The notes beneath the pieces were generated by a model. That model did no database searches. It worked only from the letters and a program-made list of their open reading frames with translations, and was not told the origin of the DNA. DNA of 64,000 nt from JAENVU01 sp963801105 (GTDB lineage: Bacteria; Actinomycetota; Acidimicrobiia; IMCC26256; JAENVU01): positions 3,763,496-3,827,495 of the forward strand of contig CAWDDH010000003.1 in the NCBI GenBank assembly GCA_963801105.1. The letters are read 5' to 3'. Positions within the stretch are counted from its first letter, which is position 1; each line of letters begins with the position of its first letter. Positions 1 through 8,897 of this stretch are shown here, piece after piece. Position numbers and translations under genes: made by a program.

Positions 1-30
1 GATCCCCGGGGAGAGCGAGGTGGGCGAATC

Positions 31-2301
31 GTGCTGCGCGGGCTGACGGTGCGCACGAAGCTCGGCGCCCTGGTGGCGCTCGCGGTCGTGGCCGCGCTCG
101 CCGCGGGCACGATCGGCGGCTGGAGCCGGCTGCAGGACCGCCGGGCCGCCGATCGGCTCGGCGCACTGGTGCAGGCGGGCCACCTCACCGGTGATCTCCT
201 CGCGCGGATCGAGACGGAGGCCACGACGTCCTCGTGGTACCTCGCCTCGGGCGACCCCGCGGCACAGTTGCAGCTGCGCGCGGCGCGCCCGCTGACCGAC
301 GGCGCCGCCCGCGCACTGTGGGACGCATTGCCGGTGACCGCGGACGGGACCACCGTCGATGCCGGTGCGTTGCGCGGGCAGTGGGACGAGCTGCGGGCCG
401 CGCGCGCCGCGATCGACCGTCGCACCGTCGGCGACCTCGCGACGCTCGAACGATTCGCACGACTGGAGACCGCGACGAACGCCACGCTCGAGCGACTCGC
501 CGACGCGGCATCCGGCGACACCGCGCCGGTACTGCAGGACCGCGCCGGTCTGGCCGCACTCGAAACCGCGATGGCCCAGGAGCAGGCGACGGTCGCGACC
601 GAGCTCGCGCGCGGCCGCGTGTCACCCCTGCTGCGCGACCAGGCACGGGCCGCACGCGTCGACCAGGCCGCCGCGATCGACGCGACCACGGTCTCCGGCA
701 CCCCCGTCAGCCGGACCGCACGCGACTTCGCGCGACTGGTCGACGCCGGCGCGACCGCCGCGATCCCGGTGCCCCGGTGGCTCCAGGTCACTGACCGCGA
801 CCTCGGCGCCCTTCGGTCACGTGCCGCCACACTCGACCGCGCCGCCACGACCGCGGCCGCCACCGCACGCTCCCGGGTCCGTGACTCCGGAATCGCCGCC
901 GCCCTGGCCATCGCCGGCCTGCTCCTGGTGCTCGTCGCCGCCGGCGCGCTGCTCGCCCGCGCCATCCGGCGTCCGATCCGCGAGGTCGCCGAGACGGCAC
1001 GGCGCGCCGCGGATCGTCGCGCCGGGCCCGATCCGGCGGGCGCGGATCCCGAGCCGGTCCCGGTGGCCTCGCCCGATGAGGTGGGCGCGACGGCGCGTGC
1101 GGTGCACGATCTCGACCAGACGGTGGTCGACCGTCTGCGGGGGAACGGAGGACACCACGAGGCGACACTCTCCGCGCATCTCGCCCGCCGGAACCGTCCG
1201 CTGCTGGACCGCCAGCGCGCCCTGATCGCCGAGCTCGCCGCAACCGACATGCCCCCCGAGCGCGTGCGGGTCCTCCGCGACATCGACGCGCTGGCCACGC
1301 GGATGCACCGCAACACCGACAGCGTGCTCGTCGTCGCGGGACTCGAGGAGCCACGGGAGGCGGCACCGCCCCGCCAACTCCGGGAACTGGTCCGCGACGC
1401 GATCGCCGACGTCGCTCAGTTCGTGGGCGTCGAAGTCGTCGGACTGCCCGACGGCGTCGAGATCGCGCACGACGCCGGAGACGACGTCGAGCACATCCTC
1501 GCCGAGCTGCTCGAGAACGCCGCCCGTGCCGCGACCGAGGGCACCCCGGTGCTCGTCAGCGCGCGCCGGGCCGGGGATCGCCTCGAGCTGTGCGTGTCGG
1601 ACGAGGGACGGGGGATGCCCGTCGACCGGCTCGACGCCCTGAACGAGGTCCTCGCCCACCCCCCGCTCCCCGGCTTTGATCGTTCTCTCTCGGTGGGGCT
1701 CGTGGCCGTCGCCCGGCTCGCGGAGCGCATCCGCGCGTCGGTGACCCTGCGCAGCGCCGCGGATGTCGGCACGGTGGCGACGCTGAGCCTCCCCGCGCGC
1801 ATCCTGCGGACCGCGTCGCGCGTTCCCGGAGCTGTCGCCCCCGACACCGGACCAGCGGCGCCGTCGGGCTCGACCCCCGACGAGGGGACCCCGATCGTCG
1901 CGACCCCGGAGCCGACCGGGCCGACCGGGCCGACCGGGCCGACCGACGATGCGCCGCCCCCGCCCGCGCCGGTGCCGCGCGCGATCCAGCCGATCCTGGT
2001 CGTGCCCACCTCACCGCCCGCCGCCATCTCCCCGGTGCCCGTCCCGGTCGTGCTGTCGCGCACGCACCCGCAGGTCCCGCCGATCGACGGCGAGGAGGGC
2101 GAGGAGGAACCGCCCCGGCTCGTTCGATTCAGCCCGGTCCCCGTCGTCGGCGGCCACGATCTCCTCCCGCCGCCCGCCCGTCATCCGCGCCACCGGCGCC
2201 ACCGCGAGGGCCGCGGCGCGCCGGCGCCGGTGCCGGTGCCGGAACCACCCCCCGGACCCGACGCGGTCGCGTTCGCGCGGGTCGACCGTCGCGCGGAGTG
2301 A
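31..2301 (+). CDS. Sensor histidine kinase with nitrate/nitrite-sensing-type extracellular domain
   Basis: A 756-residue membrane sensor kinase starting with GTG after a purine-rich GGGGAGAGCGAGG. One membrane helix lies at about residues 11-31, a helical NIT-like sensing region follows to about 285, a second helix at about 287-312, then a HAMP-like linker. The dimerisation segment (about 385-440, with LLDRQ and a LATRMHRN stretch) is of the actinobacterial type in which the canonical phospho-acceptor His motif is replaced. The ATPase domain has an N-box ELLENAARA (about 488-496) and G-box DEGRGM (about 523-528). The last 140 residues are Pro-rich, with a PTG repeat. Kinases of this build often sit in Streptomyces conservons with roadblock and small GTPase genes. 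None follows here, so the output partner is unknown. The gene begins near the window edge but looks complete. Confidence 0.85.
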   Translation: MLRGLTVRTKLGALVALAVVAALAAGTIGGWSRLQDRRAADRLGALVQAGHLTGDLLARIETEATTSSWYLASGDPAAQLQLRAARPLTDGAARALWDALPVTADGTTVDAGALRGQWDELRAARAAIDRRTVGDLATLERFARLETATNATLERLADAASGDTAPVLQDRAGLAALETAMAQEQATVATELARGRVSPLLRDQARAARVDQAAAIDATTVSGTPVSRTARDFARLVDAGATAAIPVPRWLQVTDRDLGALRSRAATLDRAATTAAATARSRVRDSGIAAALAIAGLLLVLVAAGALLARAIRRPIREVAETARRAADRRAGPDPAGADPEPVPVASPDEVGATARAVHDLDQTVVDRLRGNGGHHEATLSAHLARRNRPLLDRQRALIAELAATDMPPERVRVLRDIDALATRMHRNTDSVLVVAGLEEPREAAPPRQLRELVRDAIADVAQFVGVEVVGLPDGVEIAHDAGDDVEHILAELLENAARAATEGTPVLVSARRAGDRLELCVSDEGRGMPVDRLDALNEVLAHPPLPGFDRSLSVGLVAVARLAERIRASVTLRSAADVGTVATLSLPARILRTASRVPGAVAPDTGPAAPSGSTPDEGTPIVATPEPTGPTGPTGPTDDAPPPPAPVPRAIQPILVVPTSPPAAISPVPVPVVLSRTHPQVPPIDGEEGEEEPPRLVRFSPVPVVGGHDLLPPPARHPRHRRHREGRGAPAPVPVPEPPPGPDAVAFARVDRRAE
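1912..1947 (+). repeat. 9-bp tandem repeat coding for PTG triplets
   Basis: Unit CCGACCGGG occurs three times exactly and a fourth time with two mismatches, in frame, coding Pro-Thr-Gly repeats (residues 628-639) in the proline-rich tail of the kinase. Copy number could vary by slippage without breaking the frame. Confidence 0.85.
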
Positions 2302-2360
2302 TCCGGACCCCGATCCCCGCTGCTTGCGTTGACCGCACGGACGGGGCAATGTCTGGCAAT

Positions 2361-2375
2361 CTGACGGCTCGTCAG
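2361..2375. promoter_or_regulatory. Perfect inverted repeat CTGACG-gct-CGTCAG before the Liv transporter
   Basis: Six-base arms with a three-base centre, 38 bases before the preferred start of the binding-protein gene and in the only sizeable gap between it and the kinase. Its size and position suit a dimeric regulator site at the transporter promoter. The regulator is not known. Confidence 0.5.
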
Positions 2376-2412
2376 GTTGGAGACGGTCGCGGCGCGACCG
2401 AGAGGGGGACTC

Positions 2413-3810
2413 GTGAGGCGCTTCCGATGGTTGGCGTTCGTATGTGTGATCGCACTCGTGCTCGCAGCGTGCGGACGCAGTGACACGGAATCGGGGACCA
2501 GCGGTTCCACCGGTTCGTCCGCGACCACCGCGACCCCGGCCTCCACGAGCTCGGGGGCCTTCGGGACCTCGGACGTCGTCTGCCAGGACGGCACGCCGTC
2601 GGGCTCGCCCGCCATCGGAGTGACCCCGACCGAGGTCCATCTGGCGACGTTCTCCGACACCGGCTTCGTCGGGCGCCCCGGCCTCAACCAGGAGCTGTTC
2701 GACGCCGCCACCGTCTTCTCGAAGTGGTGCAACGACGCCGGTGGCATCAACGGCCGCAAGATCGTGGTGGACCAGCGCGACGCAGCGCTGACCAACGACA
2801 AGGCGCAGATGGTCATCAGCTGTACCCAGGACTTCATGGTCGTGGGCGGCGGCGCGGTCTTCGATCAGGACGGCGTGGCCACCCGACTCGGCTGCGTGAT
2901 GCCCGAGATCCCCGGCTACGTGGTGAGCCCCCAGGCTCGCGGGGCGGACCTCAGCGTCCAGCCGCTGCCGAACCCGGTCGACACCGTCCCGATCGGCGAC
3001 TACCTGTACCTCCAGAAGAAATTCCCGGCCGCGACGAAGGCATACGGAGTCCTGACCGGCGACATCGACACGACCAAGATCGTGGCCCGCCAGTCGGACG
3101 AGGTGGCCAAGAGCCTCGGCTGGAAGAAGGTCTACGACGACGCCTACCCCGCCGCGGGGACCGTCGGCTGGACGCTCTACGCGCAGAAGCTGAAGGACAC
3201 GGGCACCAAGGCCCTGCTCTGGACCGGTGAGCCCGAGAATCTCGCCAACCTGCTCAAGGCACTGAGCGACATCAACTACCAGCTGGACTTCATCCGGACG
3301 GACGCGAATCACTACGACCAGAAGCTGCTCGACCTGGCCGGCAACGCCGTCAATCACGTGTACGTCCGGAGCGCGTTCACTCCCTTCTTCCTCGCCAAGG
3401 GCGACAACCCCACCCAGCAGTATCTCGATGCCTTCGACAAGTACCTGCCGAACGGCAAGTCCGAGGCGCTCCTCGGTCTGCAGGCGTGGTCCGCGTGGCT
3501 GCTCTTCGCCACCTCGGCGAACGAGTGCGGGAACGACCTCACCAGGAAGTGCGTGTACGACAACGCCCACAACATCACCGAGTGGACCGGCGGCGGGCTC
3601 CACGCGCCGGTCAACCTCAAGAGCGGCAAGGCGCCCGACTGCTTCACCGAGCTGATCGCATCGCCGAACGGCTTCGCCGTCGTCAGCGACCTCAAGCCGA
3701 ACGAGGGGATCTTCAGGTGCGACGCCGCGTCGGTGTACACGCTGAAGGGTGACTACCCCCAGGGCACGACCCTCGCTGACGTCGGAAAGTCGATCGCGGA
3801 CCTCAAGTAG
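2413..3810 (+). CDS. Branched-chain amino acid-type ABC transporter substrate-binding lipoprotein
   Basis: A 465-residue Peripla_BP_6 (LivJ/LivK-like) protein. The GTG at 2413 is preferred over a TTG 12 codons upstream. It is preceded by GAGAGGGGGA and directly begins a lipoprotein signal (VRRFRW, hydrophobic stretch, lipobox LAAC), so the mature protein is lipid-anchored at the outer face of the membrane. A Ser/Thr-rich linker follows the Cys. It is first in an operon with a fused permease and two ATPases. The family binds Leu/Ile/Val, amides, urea or aromatic acids, so the true ligand cannot be read from sequence. In this catabolic neighbourhood an organic acid or aromatic substrate is possible. 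Confidence 0.88.
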   Translation: MRRFRWLAFVCVIALVLAACGRSDTESGTSGSTGSSATTATPASTSSGAFGTSDVVCQDGTPSGSPAIGVTPTEVHLATFSDTGFVGRPGLNQELFDAATVFSKWCNDAGGINGRKIVVDQRDAALTNDKAQMVISCTQDFMVVGGGAVFDQDGVATRLGCVMPEIPGYVVSPQARGADLSVQPLPNPVDTVPIGDYLYLQKKFPAATKAYGVLTGDIDTTKIVARQSDEVAKSLGWKKVYDDAYPAAGTVGWTLYAQKLKDTGTKALLWTGEPENLANLLKALSDINYQLDFIRTDANHYDQKLLDLAGNAVNHVYVRSAFTPFFLAKGDNPTQQYLDAFDKYLPNGKSEALLGLQAWSAWLLFATSANECGNDLTRKCVYDNAHNITEWTGGGLHAPVNLKSGKAPDCFTELIASPNGFAVVSDLKPNEGIFRCDAASVYTLKGDYPQGTTLADVGKSIADLK

Positions 3811-3821
3811 ATCCGCTGCAT

Positions 3822-3850
3822 CCCCGGGACCGGACTCGCCGGCCCCGGGG
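3822..3850 (+). terminator. Intercistronic hairpin between binding protein and permease
   Basis: Arms CCCCGGGACCGG and CCGGCCCCGGGG pair over 12 positions with one A-C mismatch around the loop ACTCG, starting 11 bases after the binding-protein stop codon. No T-run follows, so it more likely stabilises the upstream mRNA or partly attenuates transcription, giving more binding protein than permease, than ends transcription fully. Confidence 0.6.
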
Positions 3851-3872
3851 TGCGTCGCCGCCCAGGAGCCCC

Positions 3873-6041
3873 GTGGACAAGTTCCTCACCTTCACGATCG
3901 TCGGCCTCAGCGTCGCGGCCATCTACTCGGTCATCGCGAGTGGCCTGGTCCTGACCTACACCACGACCGGGATCTTCAACTTCGCCCACGGCGCCGCGGG
4001 AATGCTCGCGGCGTTCCTGTACTGGCAGCTCCGGTTCGCCTGGGGATGGCCGGCCCCCGTGGTGCTCGTGCTGATCCTCGGAGTCATCGCACCGCTCTTC
4101 GGAGTGCTGCTCGAGGTCGTGGTGATGCGCGGGCTGCGGGGCACGACGGACACCGTCAAGCTCGTCGTCTCCATATCGCTCCTGTTGTTCATGATCGCCC
4201 TCGCGCAGCTGATCTGGCCGCCGGGCGTCAGCCGCCCGATGGCTCGATTCTTCGAGTCGAGCAGGCCGATCACCCTCGGGCCCACGACGATCACCTGGCA
4301 CCAGGCGATCACGATCCTGGTCGCGATCGGCGCCGCGATCCTGCTCCGGATCGTGCTCACCCGGTTCCGGTTCGGCATCGCGATGCGCGCCGCGGTCGAC
4401 GATCCCTCGCTCTCGGCGCTCAACGGCGCGCGGCCCAACCGCGTCTCGATGCTCGCGTGGGCGCTGGGCACCTCACTCGCCGCGCTGGGCGGGGTCCTCA
4501 TCGCGCCCAACGTCACCCTCGACGCGGGTTCGCTCAGTCTCATCATCGTGAGCGCGTACGCCGCGGCGATCTTCGGTCGCCTGCGCAGCCTCCCGCTCAC
4601 CTTCATCGGGGCCATCGTGATCGGCCTCACCGACGGCTACCTGACCGGCTACCTGCCGATCAACCAGTACCTGCCCGGGTTGCGCATCGCGAGTCCGGCC
4701 GTCCTGCTCTTCCTGGTCCTGCTCGTCCTGCCGAACCCCCGGCTGCGCGGGCGGACCGGGAGGAGCCGCGAGTACTTCCCGATGCCGAGCGTGCGCGGCT
4801 CGCTGATCTTCGCCGGCGTCATGGTCCTCGCGGGCATCACGCTCGCGGTCACGCTCTCCACACCCGACCAGATCATCTACGGCCGCCTCTTCCCGATGGG
4901 GATCGTCGCGCTCTCCCTCGTGCCGCTCGTGGGCTTCGGGGGCCAGATCTCGCTGTGCCAGCTCAGCTTCGCAGGGATCGGCGGCCTGGTGATGGCCCAC
5001 CTGGGTCAGAACGGCGAGCCGATCGCGCTCCTCTGGGCGGTGCTGATCGCCGCCGCGGTGGGCGCGCTGATCGCGCTCCCCGCTCTGCGCCTGTCGGGCA
5101 TCTACCTCGCCCTCGGCACGGCAGCGTTCGCGCTCATCCTCGACCGCTGGATCTTCAACCTCCCGAAGCTCCGCGTGTTCGACCAGTTCGACGTGTCGTT
5201 CTTCAACGGCTCGATCGACGTCCATCCGCTCCGGGCGTTCGGCACCACCTTCGACGACCCAGGATCACAGATCGTGATCAGCGCGGTGACGTTCGCGCTC
5301 ATCGCGCTCGTCGTCGTGGGGATCCGGCGCGGCCGTCTCGGCCGGCGGCTCATCGCGATGAAGGACAGTGAGGCCGCGTGCGCCACCCTCGGGATGAACC
5401 TGCTCGGGACCAAGCTGCTCGTCTTCTCGATCTCCGCCGGCATCGCAGGTCTCGGCGGCGCGCTGTACGCGACCCAGCTCACCTCGATCCAGGGTCAGAA
5501 CTTCGACCTGGTGAGCAGCCTCCAGGTCTTCGCGCTGACGGTCGTGGGCGGCATCGGTGCCGTCGGCGGCGCGCTCTTCGCCGGCATCTCCCTGTATGTC
5601 GTCCTCCCGCTGATCTCCACGCTCTGGCCGAGTGTCACCCGCTGGACCGGGCTGCTTCCCGGCGCCACCGGTATCGGACTCGGGCGGAATCCGAACGGTG
5701 CGGTGAGCGAGATGCGCGATGGATTCGCGCCGCTCGCCCAGTCACCTTCGTCCTTGCTCGTCATGTCGTTCGCACTCGCGGCCCTCCTCGGACTGCGAAT
5801 GATCGACGCCATCGACAACTGGGCCTTCGTCATCGGCCTCGTCGTCATCCCGCTCGTCGCGTCCGTCGTCGCGACGCTCTCGGCCGCGGCCACCGCCCGC
5901 ACGCGGGCGCGCCTGGCCGAGACCGAGGCCCCGACGCCGTTGGAGTGGGTCGGGATCGACCGGCCGTGGCGGGACTCCGACATCGAGGCCCTCGACGCGG
6001 TGCTCGGCGCGAGCGACTGGGAGCCTCATGGCGCGGCTTGA
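3873..6041 (+). CDS. Fused LivH-LivM branched-chain amino acid-type ABC permease
   Basis: A 722-residue protein joining both inner-membrane permease subunits of a Liv-type importer in one chain. Residues about 1-300 are LivH-like, with the early NFAHGA loop. A short charged linker follows at about 295-310, then a LivM-like half to about 620. A C-terminal extension holds two more helices and a cytoplasmic tail. The GTG start follows CAGGAG. The stop overlaps the ATG of the ATPase gene by 14 bases, indicating tight co-translation. In most bacteria these are two genes. Fusion fixes 1:1 stoichiometry and is seen in some actinobacteria. Confidence 0.88.
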   Translation: MDKFLTFTIVGLSVAAIYSVIASGLVLTYTTTGIFNFAHGAAGMLAAFLYWQLRFAWGWPAPVVLVLILGVIAPLFGVLLEVVVMRGLRGTTDTVKLVVSISLLLFMIALAQLIWPPGVSRPMARFFESSRPITLGPTTITWHQAITILVAIGAAILLRIVLTRFRFGIAMRAAVDDPSLSALNGARPNRVSMLAWALGTSLAALGGVLIAPNVTLDAGSLSLIIVSAYAAAIFGRLRSLPLTFIGAIVIGLTDGYLTGYLPINQYLPGLRIASPAVLLFLVLLVLPNPRLRGRTGRSREYFPMPSVRGSLIFAGVMVLAGITLAVTLSTPDQIIYGRLFPMGIVALSLVPLVGFGGQISLCQLSFAGIGGLVMAHLGQNGEPIALLWAVLIAAAVGALIALPALRLSGIYLALGTAAFALILDRWIFNLPKLRVFDQFDVSFFNGSIDVHPLRAFGTTFDDPGSQIVISAVTFALIALVVVGIRRGRLGRRLIAMKDSEAACATLGMNLLGTKLLVFSISAGIAGLGGALYATQLTSIQGQNFDLVSSLQVFALTVVGGIGAVGGALFAGISLYVVLPLISTLWPSVTRWTGLLPGATGIGLGRNPNGAVSEMRDGFAPLAQSPSSLLVMSFALAALLGLRMIDAIDNWAFVIGLVVIPLVASVVATLSAAATARTRARLAETEAPTPLEWVGIDRPWRDSDIEALDAVLGASDWEPHGAA

Positions 6042-6753
6042 GGTCCAGGACGTTACGGTCCGGTTCGGCGGGAACATCGCCCTCGACCAGGTGAGCCTCG
6101 ATGCCGAGCCCGGCGTCGTGACCGGCCTGATCGGCCCCAACGGCGCGGGCAAGACGACGCTCTTCAACGTCGTCACCGGGCTGCTCCCCCCGAACCAGGG
6201 ACGGATCTGCCTCGCGGGTGACGCCCTCAACCGCCTGTCCCCCACGAAGCGAGCGCGACGGGGCCTCGCCCGGACGTTCCAGCGGCTCGAGCTCTTCAGT
6301 CTCCTGAGCGTGCGGGAGAACATCCGGGTCGCGGCCGACGTCCGGCGCGGCTGGTCGCGCGACAAGGAGGATCCCGCCGAGGTGGTCGAGCGCATCATCG
6401 AGCGCGTCGGGCTCGCCGAGGTCGCCGACGCCCGGGTCGACTCGCTCCCGACAGGCCAGTGCCGGCTCGTCGAGCTCGGTCGTTGCCTGGCGACGAAGCC
6501 ACAGGTCCTGCTCCTCGACGAGCCGGCATCGGGCCAGGACGAGAGCGAGACGGTCACCTTCGCCGAGCTGCTCCGCGAGCTGGCGGCCGGCGGCATGACG
6601 GTGGTACTCGTCGAGCACGACGTGCAGCTCGTCATGGACGTCTGCAGCCGCGTCCACGTGCTCGACTTCGGCCGCATCATCGCGTCGGGGACCCCCGCGG
6701 AGATCCAGACGGATCAGGCGGTGCTCTCCGCCTACCTCGGTGGTGGCGCGTGA
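6028..6753 (+). CDS. Liv-type ABC transporter ATP-binding protein (LivG-like)
   Basis: A 241-residue ATPase that powers the Liv-type importer. Walker A GPNGAGKT is at 36-43 and Walker B LLLDEP at about 161-166. The signature loop at about 141-145 reads LPTGQ instead of the usual LSxGQ, a mild departure, with the Gly-Gln core kept. The length and the D-loop and switch His (VEHD) fit LivG/BraF. It overlaps the permease upstream and LivF downstream (GTGA at 6750). Confidence 0.88.
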   Translation: MARLEVQDVTVRFGGNIALDQVSLDAEPGVVTGLIGPNGAGKTTLFNVVTGLLPPNQGRICLAGDALNRLSPTKRARRGLARTFQRLELFSLLSVRENIRVAADVRRGWSRDKEDPAEVVERIIERVGLAEVADARVDSLPTGQCRLVELGRCLATKPQVLLLDEPASGQDESETVTFAELLRELAAGGMTVVLVEHDVQLVMDVCSRVHVLDFGRIIASGTPAEIQTDQAVLSAYLGGGA

Positions 6754-7454
6754 ACCTCCTCGAACTCCGGAACATCCGCGCCGCCTACGAGCGCATCGAC
6801 GTGCTGTACGGAATCGACCTCGAGGTCGCCGAGGGATCCGTCGTCGCGCTCCTCGGTCCCAATGGCGCCGGCAAGACCACGACCCTCCGCGTCGCGGCGG
6901 GTCTCCACCCCCCGACGTCGGGCGAGGTGCTCGTCGCGGGGCGGCGGGTCAACGGCGTCGCCCCCGAGGAGCTGGCCCGCCGCGGCCTGTGCCTCATCCC
7001 GGAAGGCCGGGGCATCTTCCCGAACCTCACGGTCCGGGAGAACCTGCGCATGATGACCTACGCGGGCACGTCGCTGAAGGCCGTCGAGGAGGAGTCCTAC
7101 GCCCGGTTCCCCCGGCTCCGGGAGCGGCGCAAGCAGCTCGCCGGGACACTCTCGGGCGGCGAGCAGCAGATGCTCGCGATGGCACGCGGCCTGGCCACCC
7201 ACCCCGCGCTCCTGCTGCTCGACGAGCTCTCGATGGGCCTCGCGCCGATCGTCGTCGAGGAGCTCTACGCGCTCGTGGCCCAGATCGCGCGCGAAGGTGT
7301 GTCCATTCTCGTGGTGGAGCAGTTCGCCAGCACCGTGCTCGGCGTGGCCGACCTCGCTGCGGTGCTCGTGCACGGCAAGGTCGCTCGGGTGGGGACACCA
7401 CACGAGCTCGAACGTGAGTTGTCAACGGCATACCTCGGCGGAGAGCCGCGGTAG
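6750..7454 (+). CDS. Liv-type ABC transporter ATP-binding protein (LivF-like)
   Basis: The second ATPase of the importer, 234 residues from the GTG whose last two bases form the stop of the preceding gene. Walker A GPNGAGKT is at 36-43, the Q-loop region has the LIPEGRGIF segment typical of LivF/BraG, the signature is LSGGEQQM, and Walker B is LLLDE with a Leu in the usual Pro position (DELSMG). It completes the set of binding protein, fused permease, LivG and LivF. Confidence 0.88.
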   Translation: MNLLELRNIRAAYERIDVLYGIDLEVAEGSVVALLGPNGAGKTTTLRVAAGLHPPTSGEVLVAGRRVNGVAPEELARRGLCLIPEGRGIFPNLTVRENLRMMTYAGTSLKAVEEESYARFPRLRERRKQLAGTLSGGEQQMLAMARGLATHPALLLLDELSMGLAPIVVEELYALVAQIAREGVSILVVEQFASTVLGVADLAAVLVHGKVARVGTPHELERELSTAYLGGEPR

Positions 7455-7476
7455 CACGACCGAGGAGTTTGCAGAG

Positions 7477-7821
7477 ATGATCGAGCACCCCGAGCGGGTC
7501 GACCAGTTCAAGCAGGACATCGCCGCGATGCAGGTGCGCGACCCTGCGGCCGGCCGCGACCGGCTCGCGCTCCGGGGCGGGTTGACCCTGATGGTCATCG
7601 GGTTCATCGTGGCGATCGTGGCGTACCTCCAGTCGCACAACACGTCGAACCCGTTGGGTCAGCGCGACGCGATCATCGTCGGACTGATCGGTGTCACGGT
7701 GACCGTCACCGGGGCGGCGCTCTTCATCCGCGGTTCCCTCGCGTCGTTTCTCCGCTTCTGGCTCGCGCGCCTGATCTACGAGCAGAAGGCCCAGACCGAC
7801 CGCATCGTCGAGGGCCGGTAG
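7477..7821 (+). CDS. Small two-helix membrane protein, function unknown
   Basis: A 114-residue protein starting at an ATG 7 bases after GAGGAG. The N-terminal third is hydrophilic, followed by two membrane helices (about 33-52 and 64-86) and a basic, cytoplasmic-looking C-terminus. Only 22 bases separate it from livF and 18 from the next gene, so it is probably part of the transporter transcript. It is not recognised as a known transporter subunit. Confidence 0.65.
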   Translation: MIEHPERVDQFKQDIAAMQVRDPAAGRDRLALRGGLTLMVIGFIVAIVAYLQSHNTSNPLGQRDAIIVGLIGVTVTVTGAALFIRGSLASFLRFWLARLIYEQKAQTDRIVEGR

Positions 7822-7839
7822 GCGCGGGCCGCCGAACCC

Positions 7840-8877
7840 GTGCCTTCCACCGCGTCGCCGGAGGAGCTGAGCGCGCGGCTCGCGGATCTCGGCACCGCCA
7901 TCCGGGACGAGGTCCTCGCCCAGCGCGCCGGCCGCGAGCCCGGCGCGCTCGCCACGCTCGTAGGCGCGGTGACCGCCGACGTCACCTACGAGATCGACCG
8001 CGTCAGCGAGGAGCGGGTCCTCGAGTGGCTGCGCGGCAACTGGCCGGAGTCCGAGCCGGTCCGGCTGGTCATGGAAGGCCTGGAGGACCACGACCTCGTC
8101 ACCGTGCCCGACGCGACCGCGCCCGGCGACGTCCGTTGGGTCTGCATCGTCGACCCCGTCGACGGCAGCCGCAACCTGATGTTCGACAAGCGCTCCGGCT
8201 GGGTTCTCGCCGCGGTCGCACCCGCGACCCTGGGGGCCGACGGGCTGCCGGGCAGCCGGCTGACCGACGTCGTGGCCTCGGTGATGACCGAGATCCCGAC
8301 CACGCGCTCATGGCGCGCCGACCAGTACCGCGCCACGCGCGGCTGCGGTCCCGACGACGTCGTCGCGACCGGGGAGGACCTCCAGACCGGGGAGCACACC
8401 GACCTCGTCCTGCGCCCCAGTCGCGCCACCGGCTTCGAGCACGGCTTCGCGTCGTTCTCGCACTTCCTCCCCGACGGCAAGGCCTGGCTCGCCGCCGTCG
8501 AACAGCAGGTGTGGGACCGGCTCCTGCCTCCCGGCGGTCCCCCCCGCCAGGTGTTCGAGGACCAGTACCTCTGCAGCGCCGGGCAGCTCGCGGAGGTCAT
8601 GTCCGGGCGGGACCGCATGATCGGCGACCTGCGCCCGTACGGGCTGCGTGCCGTCGGGCTGGCCCCGACCCTGGCCTGCCACCCCTACGACGTCTGCACC
8701 GCGCTGATCCTGACGGAGCTCGGCGGCGTCTTCGAGGACCCGTTCGGCGGTCCGGTCGACGTCGCGCTGGACACGACGTCGCCGGTCGCGTACATGGCCT
8801 ACGCCAACGAGGACCTCGCCCGGCAGGTGCGGCCGGTCCTCACCGAGGTGCTGGCCCGCGCCGGAGTGACGCGCTGA
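7840..8877 (+). CDS. Inositol monophosphatase-fold family protein
   Basis: 345 residues from a GTG start. The metal-binding signature DPVDGSRN (about 105-112) corresponds to DP(I/L)DGT of inositol monophosphatase/fructose-bisphosphatase enzymes, and an upstream acidic patch (MEGLEDHD) could supply the first metal ligand. Ser in place of Thr in DGT and the longer chain make the substrate uncertain: a sugar or inositol phosphate, or a nucleotide phosphate. The C-terminal half shows the late Asp region (ACHPYDVCTALILTELGG) of the fold. It is convergent with the aminotransferase and shares a hairpin with it. Confidence 0.65.
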   Translation: MPSTASPEELSARLADLGTAIRDEVLAQRAGREPGALATLVGAVTADVTYEIDRVSEERVLEWLRGNWPESEPVRLVMEGLEDHDLVTVPDATAPGDVRWVCIVDPVDGSRNLMFDKRSGWVLAAVAPATLGADGLPGSRLTDVVASVMTEIPTTRSWRADQYRATRGCGPDDVVATGEDLQTGEHTDLVLRPSRATGFEHGFASFSHFLPDGKAWLAAVEQQVWDRLLPPGGPPRQVFEDQYLCSAGQLAEVMSGRDRMIGDLRPYGLRAVGLAPTLACHPYDVCTALILTELGGVFEDPFGGPVDVALDTTSPVAYMAYANEDLARQVRPVLTEVLARAGVTR

Positions 8878-8897
8878 CGCCGCCGCGGCGGGTCAGC
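8873..8897. terminator. Shared hairpin between convergent genes
   Basis: GCTGAC at 8873 pairs with GTCAGC ending at 8897, with GC-rich inner arms CGCCG/CGGCG and one bulged base. Both stop codons (8875-8877 on plus, 8893-8895 on minus) lie inside it. No T-run is present on either side, so a bidirectional terminator is inferred from position. Confidence 0.5.

Noticed and set aside
1912..1947. Collagen-like protein or CRISPR-like repeat
   Set aside because: The repeat unit is 9 bases without spacers and codes a short PTG linker in frame in the kinase tail.
2011..3603. Long minus-strand open frame (530 codons) opposite the kinase tail and binding protein
   Set aside because: It is antisense to a gene with clear lipobox and family motifs. 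The translation is rich in Val, Gly, Arg and His without domains, as expected from GC-rich codon shadow.
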